DNA from: Ancistrus triradiatus
Lineage: Eukaryota; Chordata; Actinopteri; Siluriformes; Loricariidae
Direction: 5' to 3'
DNA length: 64,000 nucleotides
NCBI GenBank assembly: GCA_025084515.1
Contig: JAJAGP010000086.1
Location: 744,001 to 808,000 of the forward strand
The notes under the pieces are model-generated. The model did not search any database and was not told the origin of the DNA. It saw only the letters and a program-made list of their open reading frames with translations. The translations under genes were made by a program, and so were the position numbers. Below, piece after piece: positions 34,813-46,174 of this stretch. The number at the start of each line of letters is the position of its first letter. The first letter of the stretch is position 1.

Positions 34813-35251
34813 CTTGGGGATGTAGAGTTCAAGATCTCTTAATTGGTTTTGAAGAACTCCTTGACTCTTTTGTCAGAATCCATCGTCTCCACTGACTGTA
34901 CACTTCCTTCATAATTTTCGTGAGTTACTACAGATGTTGGAGCACTTTGTACCTTGTACAGACTTCTCATGACAAGAAGCTGCTCTGGAGTGTCTTTAAC
35001 TGGATTCCACTCAATGAAACATTCGATGCTTTCCTTTAACTTTTATTCACCATTAAAAGTCAAGGCTTTCCTTTGCACATTTTTGATAAGGTGAAAAACC
35101 TGCTGTGTATGGAATTATCATTTGTGATCAGTAAGTGCTGGATTATTTTTTACTGTTTTACACTTATTTGCTCTGTATTTCTGCACTGTTTATCATCTTT
35201 TTTATATAATGTTAAATGTTGCACTAATGACTGATTTGGGGTTGTACAAAC

Positions 35252-35830
35252 CCCATTTCCAGAGAAGTTGGGATATTTTGTGAAATGCAGTAGAAACAGC
35301 CTCTACATCGATAAATATAACCTTGGTCACAAAATAAAACCTTTGTCACATAAGACAGTCCACTGGTGCATCAAGAAATGCAACTCAACCTCTATTATTC
35401 TGGGCCAAAGCTCATCTCAGATGGTCTTAAAGACAGTGTAACCATGCTATTATCAGATAATTCCAGGTTTCAGCTTGTTTTCTGGAGAAACAAACATTGA
35501 GTTGATTGTGCCAAAAATGAAACAAATCAGCCAGAATTTTATCAGTGAAAGGTGCAAAAGTCAACATCTGTCATAGTATGTGGGTGCATCAGGGGGCACA
35601 GCGTGGGTGACTTGCATTTGTGTGAAGGGTCCATTTACAAAGATTTGTGTATTGGGATTTCAGAGAGACATATGCTGCCAGGACGTCCATGGTTATTTCA
35701 GCAAGGCAAATCCATGCCAATCTGCAGTCCTAATGAAAATGTACAGTATATGAAGAGGAAAATCAGACAACGGAGATCATGGACTGTTAAGCAGTTAAGC
35801 AGCTAAAAATTCCACTTGTAAAACTGTAAC
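35252..35830 (+). mobile_element. Tc1-like element fragment with transposase remnant
   Basis: Starts GTTGTACAAACCCCATTTCC, then GTTGGGAT. The plus strand encodes pieces of a DDE transposase (VCGCIRGHSVGDLHLCEGSI, MLPGRPWLFQQGK) with frame breaks. Confidence 0.65.
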
Positions 35831-35835
35831 AATTA

Positions 35836-36195
35836 GAATCCTCAGTTCTGGTGCAGTGGTTAGCACTGTTGCCTCACAGCTCCGAGATCCCTGGTTCTAT
35901 CCCAACCCCGGGCTCCACCTGTGTGTTGAGTTTGCATGTTCTCTCTGTGTTTGTATGGGTTTTCTCCAGGTACTACAGTTTCCTCCCACAATAGAAAGAC
36001 TTGTGTTAGGTTAATTGGTGTTTCCAAAGTTTCCCTTAATGTGTGAGTGTGCATATGAGTGTGAGGGTGTGTGCCCTGCGATGGATTGGCGCCCTGTCTA
36101 GGGTTGTTCCTGCCTTCCACCGTGTAGCTGGCTAGGCACCGGCTCTCCCACGACGCTGACTAGGATAAGCGGATAAGACAACAAATGAATGAATG
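35836..36195 (+). mobile_element. Dispersed SINE-like repeat
   Basis: Begins with a tRNA-like GTGCAGTGGTTAGCACTGTT and B-box-like GGTTCTATCCC, followed by a body with tttgcatgttctctctgtgt and ccctgcgatggattggcgcc, ending in an aatgaatgaatga tail. Confidence 0.75.
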
Positions 36196-36451
36196 AGTTT
36201 CTAAACGATTAAAAAATCTCCTCATTTGAGATGATCAGCTCCTTTGAAAAAACAACTCCTCTGAGTTGATCAGTAATAACACTGGAAATCTTTTCTTTGT
36301 ACTACAAAATGTCTCAGTTTTTATGGAAATGGGGCTTGTACTTTTACATTTCTTGAGTATACCCAATCTTAGAATATTGTCATTGAAGTTCATAATTGTC
36401 CTTTATGTACAGAATTACAGTAATGCTTCATATCTATTTTATTATTTTCAG

Positions 36452-36542
36452 GATTTTAGATGCACTCATAAAAGCTGAACCTCACTTCAGGTTGAATGGC
36501 AAAATTATCTCTGAGGCCCAGAATCGTTCCTGAGACTCACAG
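36452..36542 (+). pseudogene. Copy B exon split from its intron by an LTR
   Basis: Homologous to copy C exon 52707-52807. A 10-bp deletion leads to TGA at 36531-36533, and the solo LTR lies at the donor. Confidence 0.75.
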
Positions 36543-37406
36543 TGTTACGGTTCGCCACATAAAAACGATGGCGAACCGTCAAAACCAAATAAGAAGGATT
36601 TGGGACCCAAATGCAGTTAGCTCCAGATGGTAATATTGAACTGAAATGAAATAAAATAAATAAACTGAATTAAATAAATACAGATAAATAAATAACAAAG
36701 AAAAAGTGAGACTCTGTGTGTGTGAGAATGATCGTGCCGAATCTGTGATCAGACACTCACACGCACAGAGCTCAAGCCGCGCTTTAAACGAGGGAAAGAA
36801 AAGGCGAGGGGGAGGGTGAGGGAATCCCCCGCTTGTCGTCAGCAGTGAGGAAACGTCACACGTCAGCTCTGCGAGGAAGGCAGAGGGGGGCGTGGTCTGA
36901 GCGCTGTTACAGCTCGGCATGTAGCGTGAGAAATGCGAGGGAGGAAGTAGATAGAGAGAGGACCGAAAAGGAAATAAAATAAACGTTTTCAAAAACTCTC
37001 CCTACACTATCTACAGCCCTAGGCTGGTTTTACCTCACGCTTCCCAGCGCTACGAAATCTGAGCTCCGTTATCCCTAATCAAAGAAATAAAACGAAAGAG
37101 AAATGAAACAGAAAGGCGCAGGGGCTCTATAAAGAGCGGAGTGAGATGGGTGAGGTCTCAGTAACACGCTTGTAGCAGCGATCGCTTAAATAATCAGCGT
37201 TCGGGCATCAAGTGGCGTGTTGGTGGAATGACAGCAACTACCAGTGGCGAGGCTCTTAAATAGCCAAAGGTAGCAGCTGAGGATCATTTGCTGTGATTGC
37301 GCTGTTTACTGACTGACAGCTCAATCACAGTGGCTGCCAGGAATCATACCAGGAAAAGTGAGCGGTTGCTACCCTCTAGCGTCCATACCTGGTCTGACTC
37401 CTCACA
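36543..37406 (-). repeat. Solo LTR with 5-bp target duplication
   Basis: 864 bp, TGTTACGG to CTCACA, flanked by cacag at 36538-36542 and 37407-37411. The copy C sequence is uninterrupted here. Minus orientation is inferred from the GGACCCAAATGCAG inner-end type sequence and from similarity to the gypsy 1 LTR edge. Confidence 0.85.
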
Positions 37407-37831
37407 CACAGGTTCTGTCTTTGTTTATTCTAGGACATGATGTTCAGCATGTAGACACACATTCTCTATCATAAATGCAAAAATAGCAGTGCTAACGTGT
37501 GTTCTGTTTGCAAAGTCCTTAGTATTTTCCTATAAACCCCTTTAGTCCACTGCAGTTTTATTTTTTTCTGGAGGTTTTACAGATTTACGGAATTAATTAC
37601 ATTTAGTTTAATTTACACTTGTCTTTTGTTTTATAGATGACATTCTAGAGAAAATCACAACTTCAATACAAGAAAACTTAAACCAGCACAGGACATCCTC
37701 GAGAGGATTGAGAATTAGCAGCTGTACAAGTTTCTAGGTAGCCGAAAATAGAAGCCTGAGAAGCTGAAAGACATCAGTGAAAAGTGGAAGTGGAAAAGCT
37801 CCTTATTTTCATTTTTATTAACTGCAGATAT

Positions 37832-37846
37832 AATTATTATTATTAT

Positions 37847-37893
<47 letters not shown>

Positions 37894-37897
37894 TTAT
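37832..37897. repeat. (ATT)n/(AGT)n microsatellite
   Basis: Several ATT followed by about 15 AGT units, in a copy B intron; copy C has an ATT array at the same place. Confidence 0.95.
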
Positions 37898-38187
37898 AAA
37901 CTACTCTGGTGAGTCTTGATGTAAAGCTCTAAAACAAAGGGGATCTCAGACCAGAAGACTTCAGAGTGAACAGGAAAAAACAAATGATTCATAGCCTTTC
38001 ACAATACCCAAGGATGCTTTACACAGGTAATAAGCATAAGAAATAGAAGAACAAAGGGAAAGGTCTTATTACAGTGACCAATGCAATTTCACTTCACTCA
38101 AGTGCACTGTTGATACAACTACTGTCCCTCCACTACAAAAGGTCAATCAGTAAATAAGTTTATGTTTTAGTGCAGTCTGTCTTTAAG

Positions 38188-38370
38188 ATGGAAATATGTA
38201 CATTTCCACTGAAAGGTTTCAATAAAAGGACACAAGAAACTGATCATTTTACTGATCATTTTACAGTACTAAAACTATTGATGGAAATATGTACATTTCC
38301 ACTGAAAGGTTTCAATAAAAGGACACAAGAAACTGATCATTTTACTGATCATTTTACAGTACTAAAACTA
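38188..38370. repeat. 93-bp direct duplication in copy B intron
   Basis: 38188-38277 and 38281-38370 are identical. Copy C has a single copy at about 54918, and copy A only the start of it. Confidence 0.9.
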
Positions 38371-38599
38371 GTTCTAAAATAATACCACAATGTGTCCATC
38401 TATTACAGACTGCCAGTTTGAGTTATGGGATGAAGGAAAATGATCCTATTGATGCTCTCAGACTCCAACCCAGATGAAGCAAAACAACTGCCCAAAAAAA
38501 AGGTAGGACTTAAATAATAACATCATAAGATATAGACTTGCACTGATGTTTTATTCTAAAGTGATTTAATAAAATGCTAATTCTTTCGAATCTTTACAG

Positions 38600-38752
38600 G
38601 TCTCTCACCTTCTACCTATAATGTTTGCTGAAACCAAAGTCATGCTGTTCTGCACCAAGCCTGTAAGAGCTATCAGTGACCTACTGACTGCAGAGGACAT
38701 TGAACAATTATGGGTGGAAGAAGCAGGTTCAGATGCTCCACCTGCAAAATAA
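38600..38752 (+). pseudogene. Copy B terminal exon, open to TAA
   Basis: Reads LLTAEDIEQLWVEEAGSDA after the FAETKVMLF motif and ends at 38750-38752. It lacks the base that shifts the frame in copy C. Confidence 0.7.
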
Positions 38753-40270
38753 AAAAGAGGGAAAAATTAGAAAAGTTGCAGGCATTTCTTGTATTTTATT
38801 GAGTGATTGCAAACTGTTTCTAAAGCATACTTTCTTATCTTGTTTAAAATACTCAGGTTGTGGGAAACGATTCCTAAAAATGTTATTAATTCTTTAAGGA
38901 TAAATTAAAGTTATGATATCATCAAATGTTCTTATACTAATCATGTACGTTACCTGAACTTCTCCTTTCTTACAATCAGATAAACAGCTAGGCTACAGTT
39001 ACCTTCACTAGGAAAGCAATTGGTGCACAAAACATAATGTTAAACAACAGCAACATTTAAAACTAGTAAAAAACTAGTTTACACAAGTACATATATAAGG
39101 AACTAAATGTAAAGAAATCAAGGTAACGTATGAAGAGATCATTTTAAGAATATTTGTTTCACCTCATCAGAGTAAACTGTTGTGTGATTTTTCTTTTTGT
39201 CCTTGGTTCAGTGTGTTTATTGTTCATGTTTGTACAAAGCAAGTTAGTGTGAAAGAAATGGGAAAACCACATACACACATGAGGAGAACATACCAACTTC
39301 TGCAAAACCTGTAACTGGAGCTCAGGACTCTGAAGCTGTGTGGTACCAACACAGCCTACTGTGTCACCATAACACCCACGTGACCACATTCAACTAGTGG
39401 TTTGTTTGAGATACATTGATAAACAAGTCTGAGTGAGTGAAGGAACAGTTCTATATAGAGACAGAACAAGATCAGTTATTAGAAACATGTAAAGTCATAT
39501 TTACAACCAGACACAACCCTGTAAAACCAAACCGAATGTAGAGGTCAAGTAAGTCAAATAAAACTGTATGAAAGCCATAGGTAAGGTTTATAAAAACTGA
39601 CTGATTTTTGTTAAAGAAACCAAGGCAGACAGAAGCTGGCAATATGAAACTGAAATCGTATTGAGAGCTACAGGAGGTGCATAACTACACTGATTGTTTC
39701 CAAAAATGGCGGAGTTTAGGGATCCCTGTATTTCTGACAGTGCTCATAAAGACACCAGAGACCCGAATCGAATCCAGTAAGTCAGTAAAAACTCCTCCTG
39801 ATTACTGCTTATTGTTTAAGGCTAAAAACAGCCACCTCTTGCTTTATTTAATGCCATTGTCTTGTCTCTAAAGATCATCAAACACTCAGTTCAGTCGCTG
39901 TAGAGTTAGAGACGTTGCTTAATGGATTTAGTTCCCAAAGCTCGAGTCCTATACATTTTCATTTCCCTGACAGGATCTTGTTTCTGTATCAAGCTGCAAA
40001 ATGTAAGGCGAGTTTGAGTATGTTTTATTGTTAATGTTTTAATTTTACAGTTCTAATCGAATCTAACATGAATTATTACTAAAAGTTGTATAGATGTAAC
40101 AGTAGCAGATATTTTATCATTATGTTTACTTTTAGTTGTACTTTGCTAATTGTTTTACACTAACTGAATAAAGACTTTCAAAATATGAAATTATGAAAAG
40201 CAGTTTAAGGTAAAGATTCCCTAATATTTATGATATGATCTTGTTTCTTAAATAAAAGGAGGAAAATGAT
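38753..40270. other. 3' flank of copy B
   Basis: No gene seen. Homologous to 5956-7680 behind copy A. Confidence 0.7.
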
Positions 40271-41423
40271 CAGGCAGTGAAAAGTAGGGCAGGTTTAAAC
40301 ATGTTTAAAATTTTGATTCTAAACTAATTTAACATGAATTATTTGTCCTTTACTCACAAATGTAGAGATTGTCAAAATGTAACAGCAGAGATTTTATACA
40401 TTTGTGTATCATCTTTGTTATAACTTTTCCTGTGCTGTGTTAAAACGTTTTAATCATTTAAGCCTAATTAAATATCTGGATTTAGATTAATGAAGCTTAA
40501 TAATATGAACCTGGTCTATGAAACTGACACTGAAGCTGTGTGGTAGCAGTAGTAGGGAGTCCCATAAGTTGAATCTGTTCATCTGGACATGAGGTTTTGT
40601 GGGGGAAACGTTGCGTCACTGAAGAAGTCACTTAGATGAGTGACGAAACATTTCTCCGACAAAACCTCATGTCCAGATGAACAGATTCAACTTCTGGGAT
40701 TTTCTTACCTGGATTATTGAGCATGAATCAAAACAGTAGTAGGGAGGCTCTGCAGTATTTAAGGTCAGTACTAGACTATTAAGGGTTTCAGTCCCAGCAC
40801 TGATAATCAAGGCCCTTAATCCTCAGTTGATCCATTGGATCGTACTTAGTAAGTCTGTATCAGTCATAAGTTCCTTTGGATAAGAGGATCTGCTAAATGC
40901 TATAATAATGTTAAATGTAACTGCAGCAGTTCTGGTGGTGGTAGTAATAATAGTAACAGTAGAAGATGTCTGTAGCGGTCTAAATTAAAAAGGCTTCACA
41001 GTGTTAAAAATACAAATGAAACTAAATAAATATAGAAATAAATGTAACAGGATGGCTCAACATCTAAAAGCTCATAAATGTGACCATACCCATCATTTTG
41101 GCCACACCTCTACCCCTCCACCTGTTTATAACCAGCATTTTGTGTTGCTATGTCACATCATCAGGTTGTTAAAGGTAGAACAGGTTTAAATGTTTTAATC
41201 TAACATTAATTATTTGGTCTTTATTCACAAATACAGAGGTTATAACAATACAAGATCAGCAGAGATTTTATACATTTGTGTAACAGCATTGTTATAACTT
41301 TGCTGTATTGTGTTAATACTTTTTAATTATTTAACCCTGTTGTGTTTTTGTTTTGTTTTTTCCTGTAGGATTTTCCAAGCTTCAACATTCCTCTGAAAAA
41401 AAGTGTCCAGCCAAAAAGAAATT
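40271..41423. other. 5' flank of copy C with local repeats
   Basis: Two related segments, 40290-40440 and 41185-41340 (gcagagattttatacatttg in both), also matching 18410-18497. Contains the hairpin at 40567-40692. No clear promoter motif. Confidence 0.5.
40567..40692. repeat. Perfect 34-bp inverted repeat (Penelope terminal sequence)
   Basis: Arms 40567-40600 and 40659-40692 are exact reverse complements. The sequence also occurs at about 46938-46975 next to Penelope coding DNA. Confidence 0.8.
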
Positions 41424-41441
41424 ATGTCAAAAGTGTTTAAG
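41424..41441 (+). CDS. Copy C exon 1 (start codon)
   Basis: MSKVFK, donor GTAATG. Chosen because it gives the right phase into the HD-domain exon. Upstream non-coding exon sequence may begin after the polypyrimidine tract at about 41369. Confidence 0.55.
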
Positions 41442-42309
41442 GTAATGTTTCTCTCATTTATTTAATATTTATCATGTTTATAAGCTGTCTTTGATCTTTC
41501 TGGACAAAAATACTGAAGTGCTGTTTCTGCTTTAATAGCAGAAGATGTGATTAAAAAATGAAAGACGATGAGAGGAATTTATGGGCTATTTTATATGTAA
41601 TAAGAATAACAATACATATATTACATATCACTAAATACATTTATCTTAATATTATATATGTATATGTAATATGTATGTATTATGTGCTGTATTATGCGTA
41701 TTATGCATATGTGTTATGTGTCATTCAAAGAACACAAACAAAAACTTAATTCACAAACAAATACAATCATTTTGGTTTTGATGTAAACTTTTGGTATCTG
41801 TTTTGAATAATATTTCTTTGGCTGCAGCACTACTGGAGACCATTTAAGTACTTATAATCCCAGGAAAATATTTTAACGAAATTTGACAGTAGAACGATGA
41901 AGTGGCCAAATTAAATCAATAGTTGAACTGAAAACTTTATTGAAAAACTGTAAAATTTCACATTAAAACTGTCAAGTAATTCAAAGTCTTACTATGAAAT
42001 TTCACAGTACATTTTTTACTGGGATCTTTCAGAACTGACATAGAGAGAAATGTAAATCGTATTTACTTTTTGTTTGGTTTACTAAACAGCATAAGTATAA
42101 AATAACAGTAAAGAAACATTTCCAACTTTGTGAAAACAAAATCAACATGTATTTATATTTCACACAAGACTGATTAGTTCCAAGATCTCCTGATCACTTA
42201 TCTGAAGAAGGTTTTATACCTTAGGGTTGGGTCCGAACACAAAAATGCAGACTTTCAGTAAAATGGCACCATGAACACTTTATCTCATGGATTTATTTTC
42301 AAATCTTAG

Positions 42310-42470
42310 ATCTTTAATGACTCTGTCCATGGCCACATCAAGTTGCATCCTCTGCTGGTGGATATTATCAACACACCAGCATTTCAGCGCCTGAGGAACA
42401 TCAAGCAGCTGGGAGGAGGCTATTTTGTCTTTCCAGGAGCTTCTCACAATCGCTTTGAGCACTCCATTGG
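42310..42470 (+). CDS. Copy C exon 2: HD domain start
   Basis: 161 bp, highly conserved: NTPAFQRLRNIKQLGGGYFV and FPGASHNRFEHSIG. Contains the first metal-binding His. Donor GTAAAA. No lesion. Confidence 0.9.
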
Positions 42471-44123
42471 GTAAAAATAATAAGCCATTCATTTACACAG
42501 GAAACTATGTCAGGTATAGATCTACAGTGGTGCTTGAAAGCTTGTGAACCCTTTAGAATTTTCTATATTTCTTCATAAATATGACCTAAAACATCATCAG
42601 ATTTTCACACAAGTCCTAAAAGTAGATAAAGAGAATCCAGTTAAACAAATGCGACAAAAATATTATACTTGGTCATTTATTTATCAAGGAAAATGATCCA
42701 ATATTATGTCCTTCCACAACATTTCCATTGGATTAAGGTCAGGACTTTGACTTGGCCATTCCAAAACATGAACTTTATTCTTCTGTAACCATTCTTTGGT
42801 AGAACGGCTTGTGTGCTTGTTGGGTTGTTGTCTTGCTGCATGACCCACCTTCTCTTGAGATTCAGTTCATGAACAGATGTTCTGACATTTTCCTTTAGAA
42901 TTGTCAGGGTCCGCTCTACCTCCCCGTTCCTGTCACGTCTTTTTGATTTTTTTTAATTCTCGCAACACGCCTCCGTCTCGCAATCACGTTTTCCTTCACC
43001 ATTTCGTTCCGCGCTTTTGTTTACATTCCATTCTGCTTCCCCATGTGCGTTTGTTTTTGTTTTGGCTGCGGCATGCTCTTGTGTGTGCTGTGCTTCCTTG
43101 TAGATCCTTTGGCTGCCCTGTCAGCGCATCAGCAACCTCGCTTATGCATCTTCGCTCATTACTCTGACTCCATAAAACACCGGATGAAGCAGGCATAGAT
43201 CGCCAGATCGTCATTTGATGCTTCCTGGTACCACGCTCTTGTGAAACTCTTGCTTTTTGCAGACCTTGTCTCTTGCCTCACTTAGTTTATCGTTCATTGT
43301 TCTAGTAATCGCTACCTAGCCACGTTAGCCATCGTGCTAGCATTAGCTTTATCTTCGCGCTGTATTTTTCCTGTTTATGGTTTTTGTTTGGCTCTCTTGC
43401 CAGGTTTGTTTCCCCTTTTGTTTCACGTGGCCTCCTTCTGTTAAGGGGAGGGACCGTAGATTTCTCCCAAAACTAACAATCTGGAACCCGGTATGTGGAT
43501 CAGCAGGCAGACAACGATGTAAAAGTACGTATTTATTGAACAGAAAAATAAGGAGTGACTTAAGGTGATGTGCATGGAGGTGTTTGAGCCCAGGCAGCCG
43601 GCAGAGAAAACATGAGTGAAGAAAGGCGAGCAGAGCGCAGTGGTGGTGTGGAGCTTGCTTCCAGGAATAGGCCGGGACCCATGGACGGCAGAGGGAACCA
43701 GGATGAAATGGGACCCGGGAAGCTGGAGGAGAGAGAAACTGGCTGTGAGGGTATGCAGAGAAAATAAATCGTTGTGACAGCCTTGAAAGAAGCGCTGGCA
43801 AAACAGCGTTGCTAATAGCTAAGGCTAGATGTATAAACTACAAATAAGCCATAGAGACGGCAGGAGAAGCAATGCTTTAGCATTAGCACACTAGGCTATG
43901 CAAGCAGCCAGTCACCATGTGTGGTGACAGAATAATCTGCCGATGAGTGGAAGATCGGCTGGCAAATAAATGCAGGTCTGCTGATGAGTAGTAATGCCCG
44001 GCAGCTGTGCAGCAGCAGAGGCGTGGATGTAAACAGGAGCGGCAGCCAACCGATCTCTAGGAAGCAAGTATAACACACACACACTGGACTCGTGGAGAAC
44101 GTAAACAAAGGGTAAGGGAGCGA

Positions 44124-45465
44124 CGAAGGTGGTAGTTGACGAACGGGACCGTGTCGTCCACTTCCTGATCTGGAAACAGTGGCGGCAGGTACCCCAATGA
44201 GGTCTCGAAGGGGGGGAGACCCGTGGCTGCATTGGGCAAGATGTTGTGCGCGTATTTGGACACACCAGCTGGGAGCTCCACTTGGTGGGATCCTTGGCCG
44301 TGAGGCAGCGCAGAGTGGCCTCGATGTCCTGGTTCACCCGTTCGGCTTGCCCGTTAGATTGCGGGTGGAAGCCCGAGGTCAGGCTGACCGTAGCCCCGAG
44401 AGCATTGCAGAAGGACCGCCACACCTTGGAGATGAACTGAGGGCCCCGGTCCGGGACATGTCTAGGGGGATGCCGTGGACCATGAAAACCTGGTCGAATA
44501 AGATGTCCACCATCTCCACTGCTGAGGGTAACTTGAACAGGGCGATGACTCGAACAGCCTTCGAAAATTGGTCAATGACTGTGAGGATGACGAACTTTCC
44601 CTCGGACACGGGGAGCCATGTGATTAAATCCACCGCGATGTGAGTCCAAGGTTGCCCCGGGATGGAGATCAGCTGGAGGAGTCCCGAGGGTCGCTGATGG
44701 GACGTCTTGGCACGGGTGCAGGTCCAGCAGGCTGCTAGGTAGCTTCTGACATCCCTCTCCATCGCGGGCCACCAGAAGAAGCGTTGGGCTAGAGCGAGGG
44801 TTTGGCAACTCCCGGGATGGGCAGCGAACCTTGAGTCATGGGCCCACTGCAGAGCGGTGGTCCAGGCGGCCGAGGGGACAAAAAGCCGATTGGTGAGTAC
44901 TCCCCAGGATCCTGTGCCTCCATGATAGTCCGCTCGACCTCCCAGGAGAGTTGGCCGACAAGGCGGTCAGGTGGGAGGATGGTGTCCGATGTCTCTGGAG
45001 AGCCTTTCGGTGGGAACTGGCAGGAGAGGGCATGTGACTTGGTGTTACAAGACCCCGGCCAGTAGGTGAGAGTGAAGTTAAACCTAGAGAAGAACAGGGC
45101 CAACCTAGCCTGTCAGGAGTTGAGGCGTCTCGTGGTCTGTATGTAAGAGAGGTTCTGGTGGTCTGTCCAGACCATGAATGGCTGTTTCGCACTCTCCAGT
45201 CAATGACGCCACTCTTCCAAGGTGAGTTTAACTGCCATGAGTTCCCTGTTGCCGATGTCGTAATTTTGCTCAGCCGGGGAGAGTCATCAGGAAAAGAAGG
45301 CATAGAGGTGAAGCAGGTCCGGAACACTGCGCTATGAAAGGACGGCTCCAACTCCCGTGTCCAAAGCGTCCACCTCTACTATGAACTGGCGGCTGGGATC
45401 CGGCTAAGTGAGGACAGGGGCGGAGGTGAACAGCCTCTTGAGCTGGTTGAAGGCCCTGTTGGCCT
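44124..45465 (-). pseudogene. Gypsy 4 pol remnant
   Basis: The minus strand reads a short RT/RNase H stretch (45465-44850, with ALFFSRFNFTLTYWPGSCNT), a zinc-finger part (CWTCTRAKTSHQ, about 44730) and the integrase core (FVILTVIDQFSKAVRVIALF; FHPQSNGQAERVNQDIEATL) to about 44150. Frame shifts at about 44440 and 45000. Similar in type to gypsy 3. Confidence 0.75.
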
Positions 45466-45609
45466 CAGAATAATCTGGCAATGAGTGGAAGATCGGCTGG
45501 TGAATAAATGCAGGTCGGCTGATGAGTAGTAATGCCCGGCAGCTGTGCAGCAGCGGAGACGTGGATGTAAACAGGAGCAGCAGTCAACCGATGTCTAGGA
45601 AGCAAGCAT

Positions 45610-45621
45610 AACACACACACA

Positions 45622-45660
<39 letters not shown>
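45610..45660. repeat. (AC)n microsatellite in gypsy 4 LTR
   Basis: About 25 AC units with one interruption; the other LTR has only five. Confidence 0.95.
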
Positions 45661-45662
<2 letters not shown>

Positions 45663-46174
45663 TGCTTGTGGAGAACATAAACAAAGGGTATGGGAGTGTG
45701 TAAAAATAACGAAACGGGTGAAAAGTGGAGGCGACCCAAAGCGAACCCTAACACCTTCTCTCCACAGCCCATGTTCCGGTCTACCTGCTCCATCATTCCA
45801 GATTTCCATGTTGGGAAGCCAGCCAAGCCACCGCAGCCCTTCTGGTTTTCTTTCCACCGTTCCTGTTTCCTGGACTCCTCCTGGGTTCCATCGCTCACTC
45901 AGCATTATCTTCACATGGTTTTTGTTTTACTACACATACCTCAAGCTCCTATTTTGTGTTGTCAATAAATACTCCTTTTCTACTATGTCAAGTTTCATCC
46001 TATCTTTGGGTTCTGCATTGGGTTCCTGCCTTGACCTGCATAGGGGATCTCAGATCCCCCATAACAGAATTCTCTGATTTAATTCAGAATTCATTGTTCC
46101 ATCAATGATGGCAAGCCATCCTGGCCCAGATGCAGCAAAACAGGCCCAAACCATGATACTACCACCACCATGTT

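Larger units (their letters stand above)
31816..34934 (-). mobile_element. BEL/Pao copy 2 (gag to RT)
   Basis: Minus strand: gag 34812-33988, knuckles to 33840, protease-like region 33509-32877, RT fragments to about 32240, then the RT-distal SDGSEHAYGAVMCLRW block near 31880 that is also in copy 1. A SINE interrupts it at 31925-32131. It joins the LTR-like repeat at 34935. Confidence 0.8.
19340..35110 (-). mobile_element. BEL/Pao LTR-bounded transposon cluster in a copy B intron
   Basis: Direct repeats of about 165 bp (19354-19515 and 34948-35100; shared ctctggagtgtctttaact and agtcaaggctttcctttgc) flank 15.4 kb. Copy C has a short, uninterrupted intron at the same place. The repeats hold a minus-strand AATAAA, and the minus strand inside the right repeat continues into BEL gag, so they are read as the LTRs of a BEL element now expanded by other insertions. 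Confidence 0.6.
19074..38752 (+). pseudogene. SAMHD1-like copy B, degraded
   Basis: Recognisable exons: 19074-19141 (YVMFARVCNTEERTKQICMR; 5' end cut by the LTR), 19227-19318 (NMYELFHVRYLLHN, 92 bp, intact), 36452-36542 (AEPHFRLNGKIISEA), 37637-about 37793, about 37935-37975, 38409-about 38500 and 38600-38752 (VSHLLPIMFAETKVMLF, ending TAA). The HD-domain exons are absent. Lesions against copy C: a 10-bp deletion giving TGA at 36531-36533; a solo LTR at the donor of that exon; a 1-bp deletion and a TAG in the next exon; and a deletion in the 38409 exon. One intron holds about 15.8 kb of nested transposons. SAMHD1 function is not possible from this copy. Confidence 0.8.
43439..45753 (-). mobile_element. 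Ty3/gypsy element 4, internally deleted
   Basis: TGTTAAGGGG to ACCCTAACA with 5-bp target duplication ccttc (43434-43438, 45754-45758). LTR sequence at 43439-about 44124 and about 45470-45753 (atgagtagtaatgcccggca in both). Only RT end, RNase H and integrase lie between. Confidence 0.85.
42902..46066. repeat. Solo LTR, split by gypsy 4
   Basis: TGTCAGGGTC to CCCCATAACA, flanked by gaat at 42898-42901 and 46067-46070. About 845 bp without the nested insert. The Tc1 copy at 28384 shows the uninterrupted site. Confidence 0.85.

Noticed and set aside
41369..41441. A longer first coding exon for copy C
   Set aside because: The other frame over this segment ends in TAA at the exon end; only the MSKVFK frame gives the phase required by the next exon.
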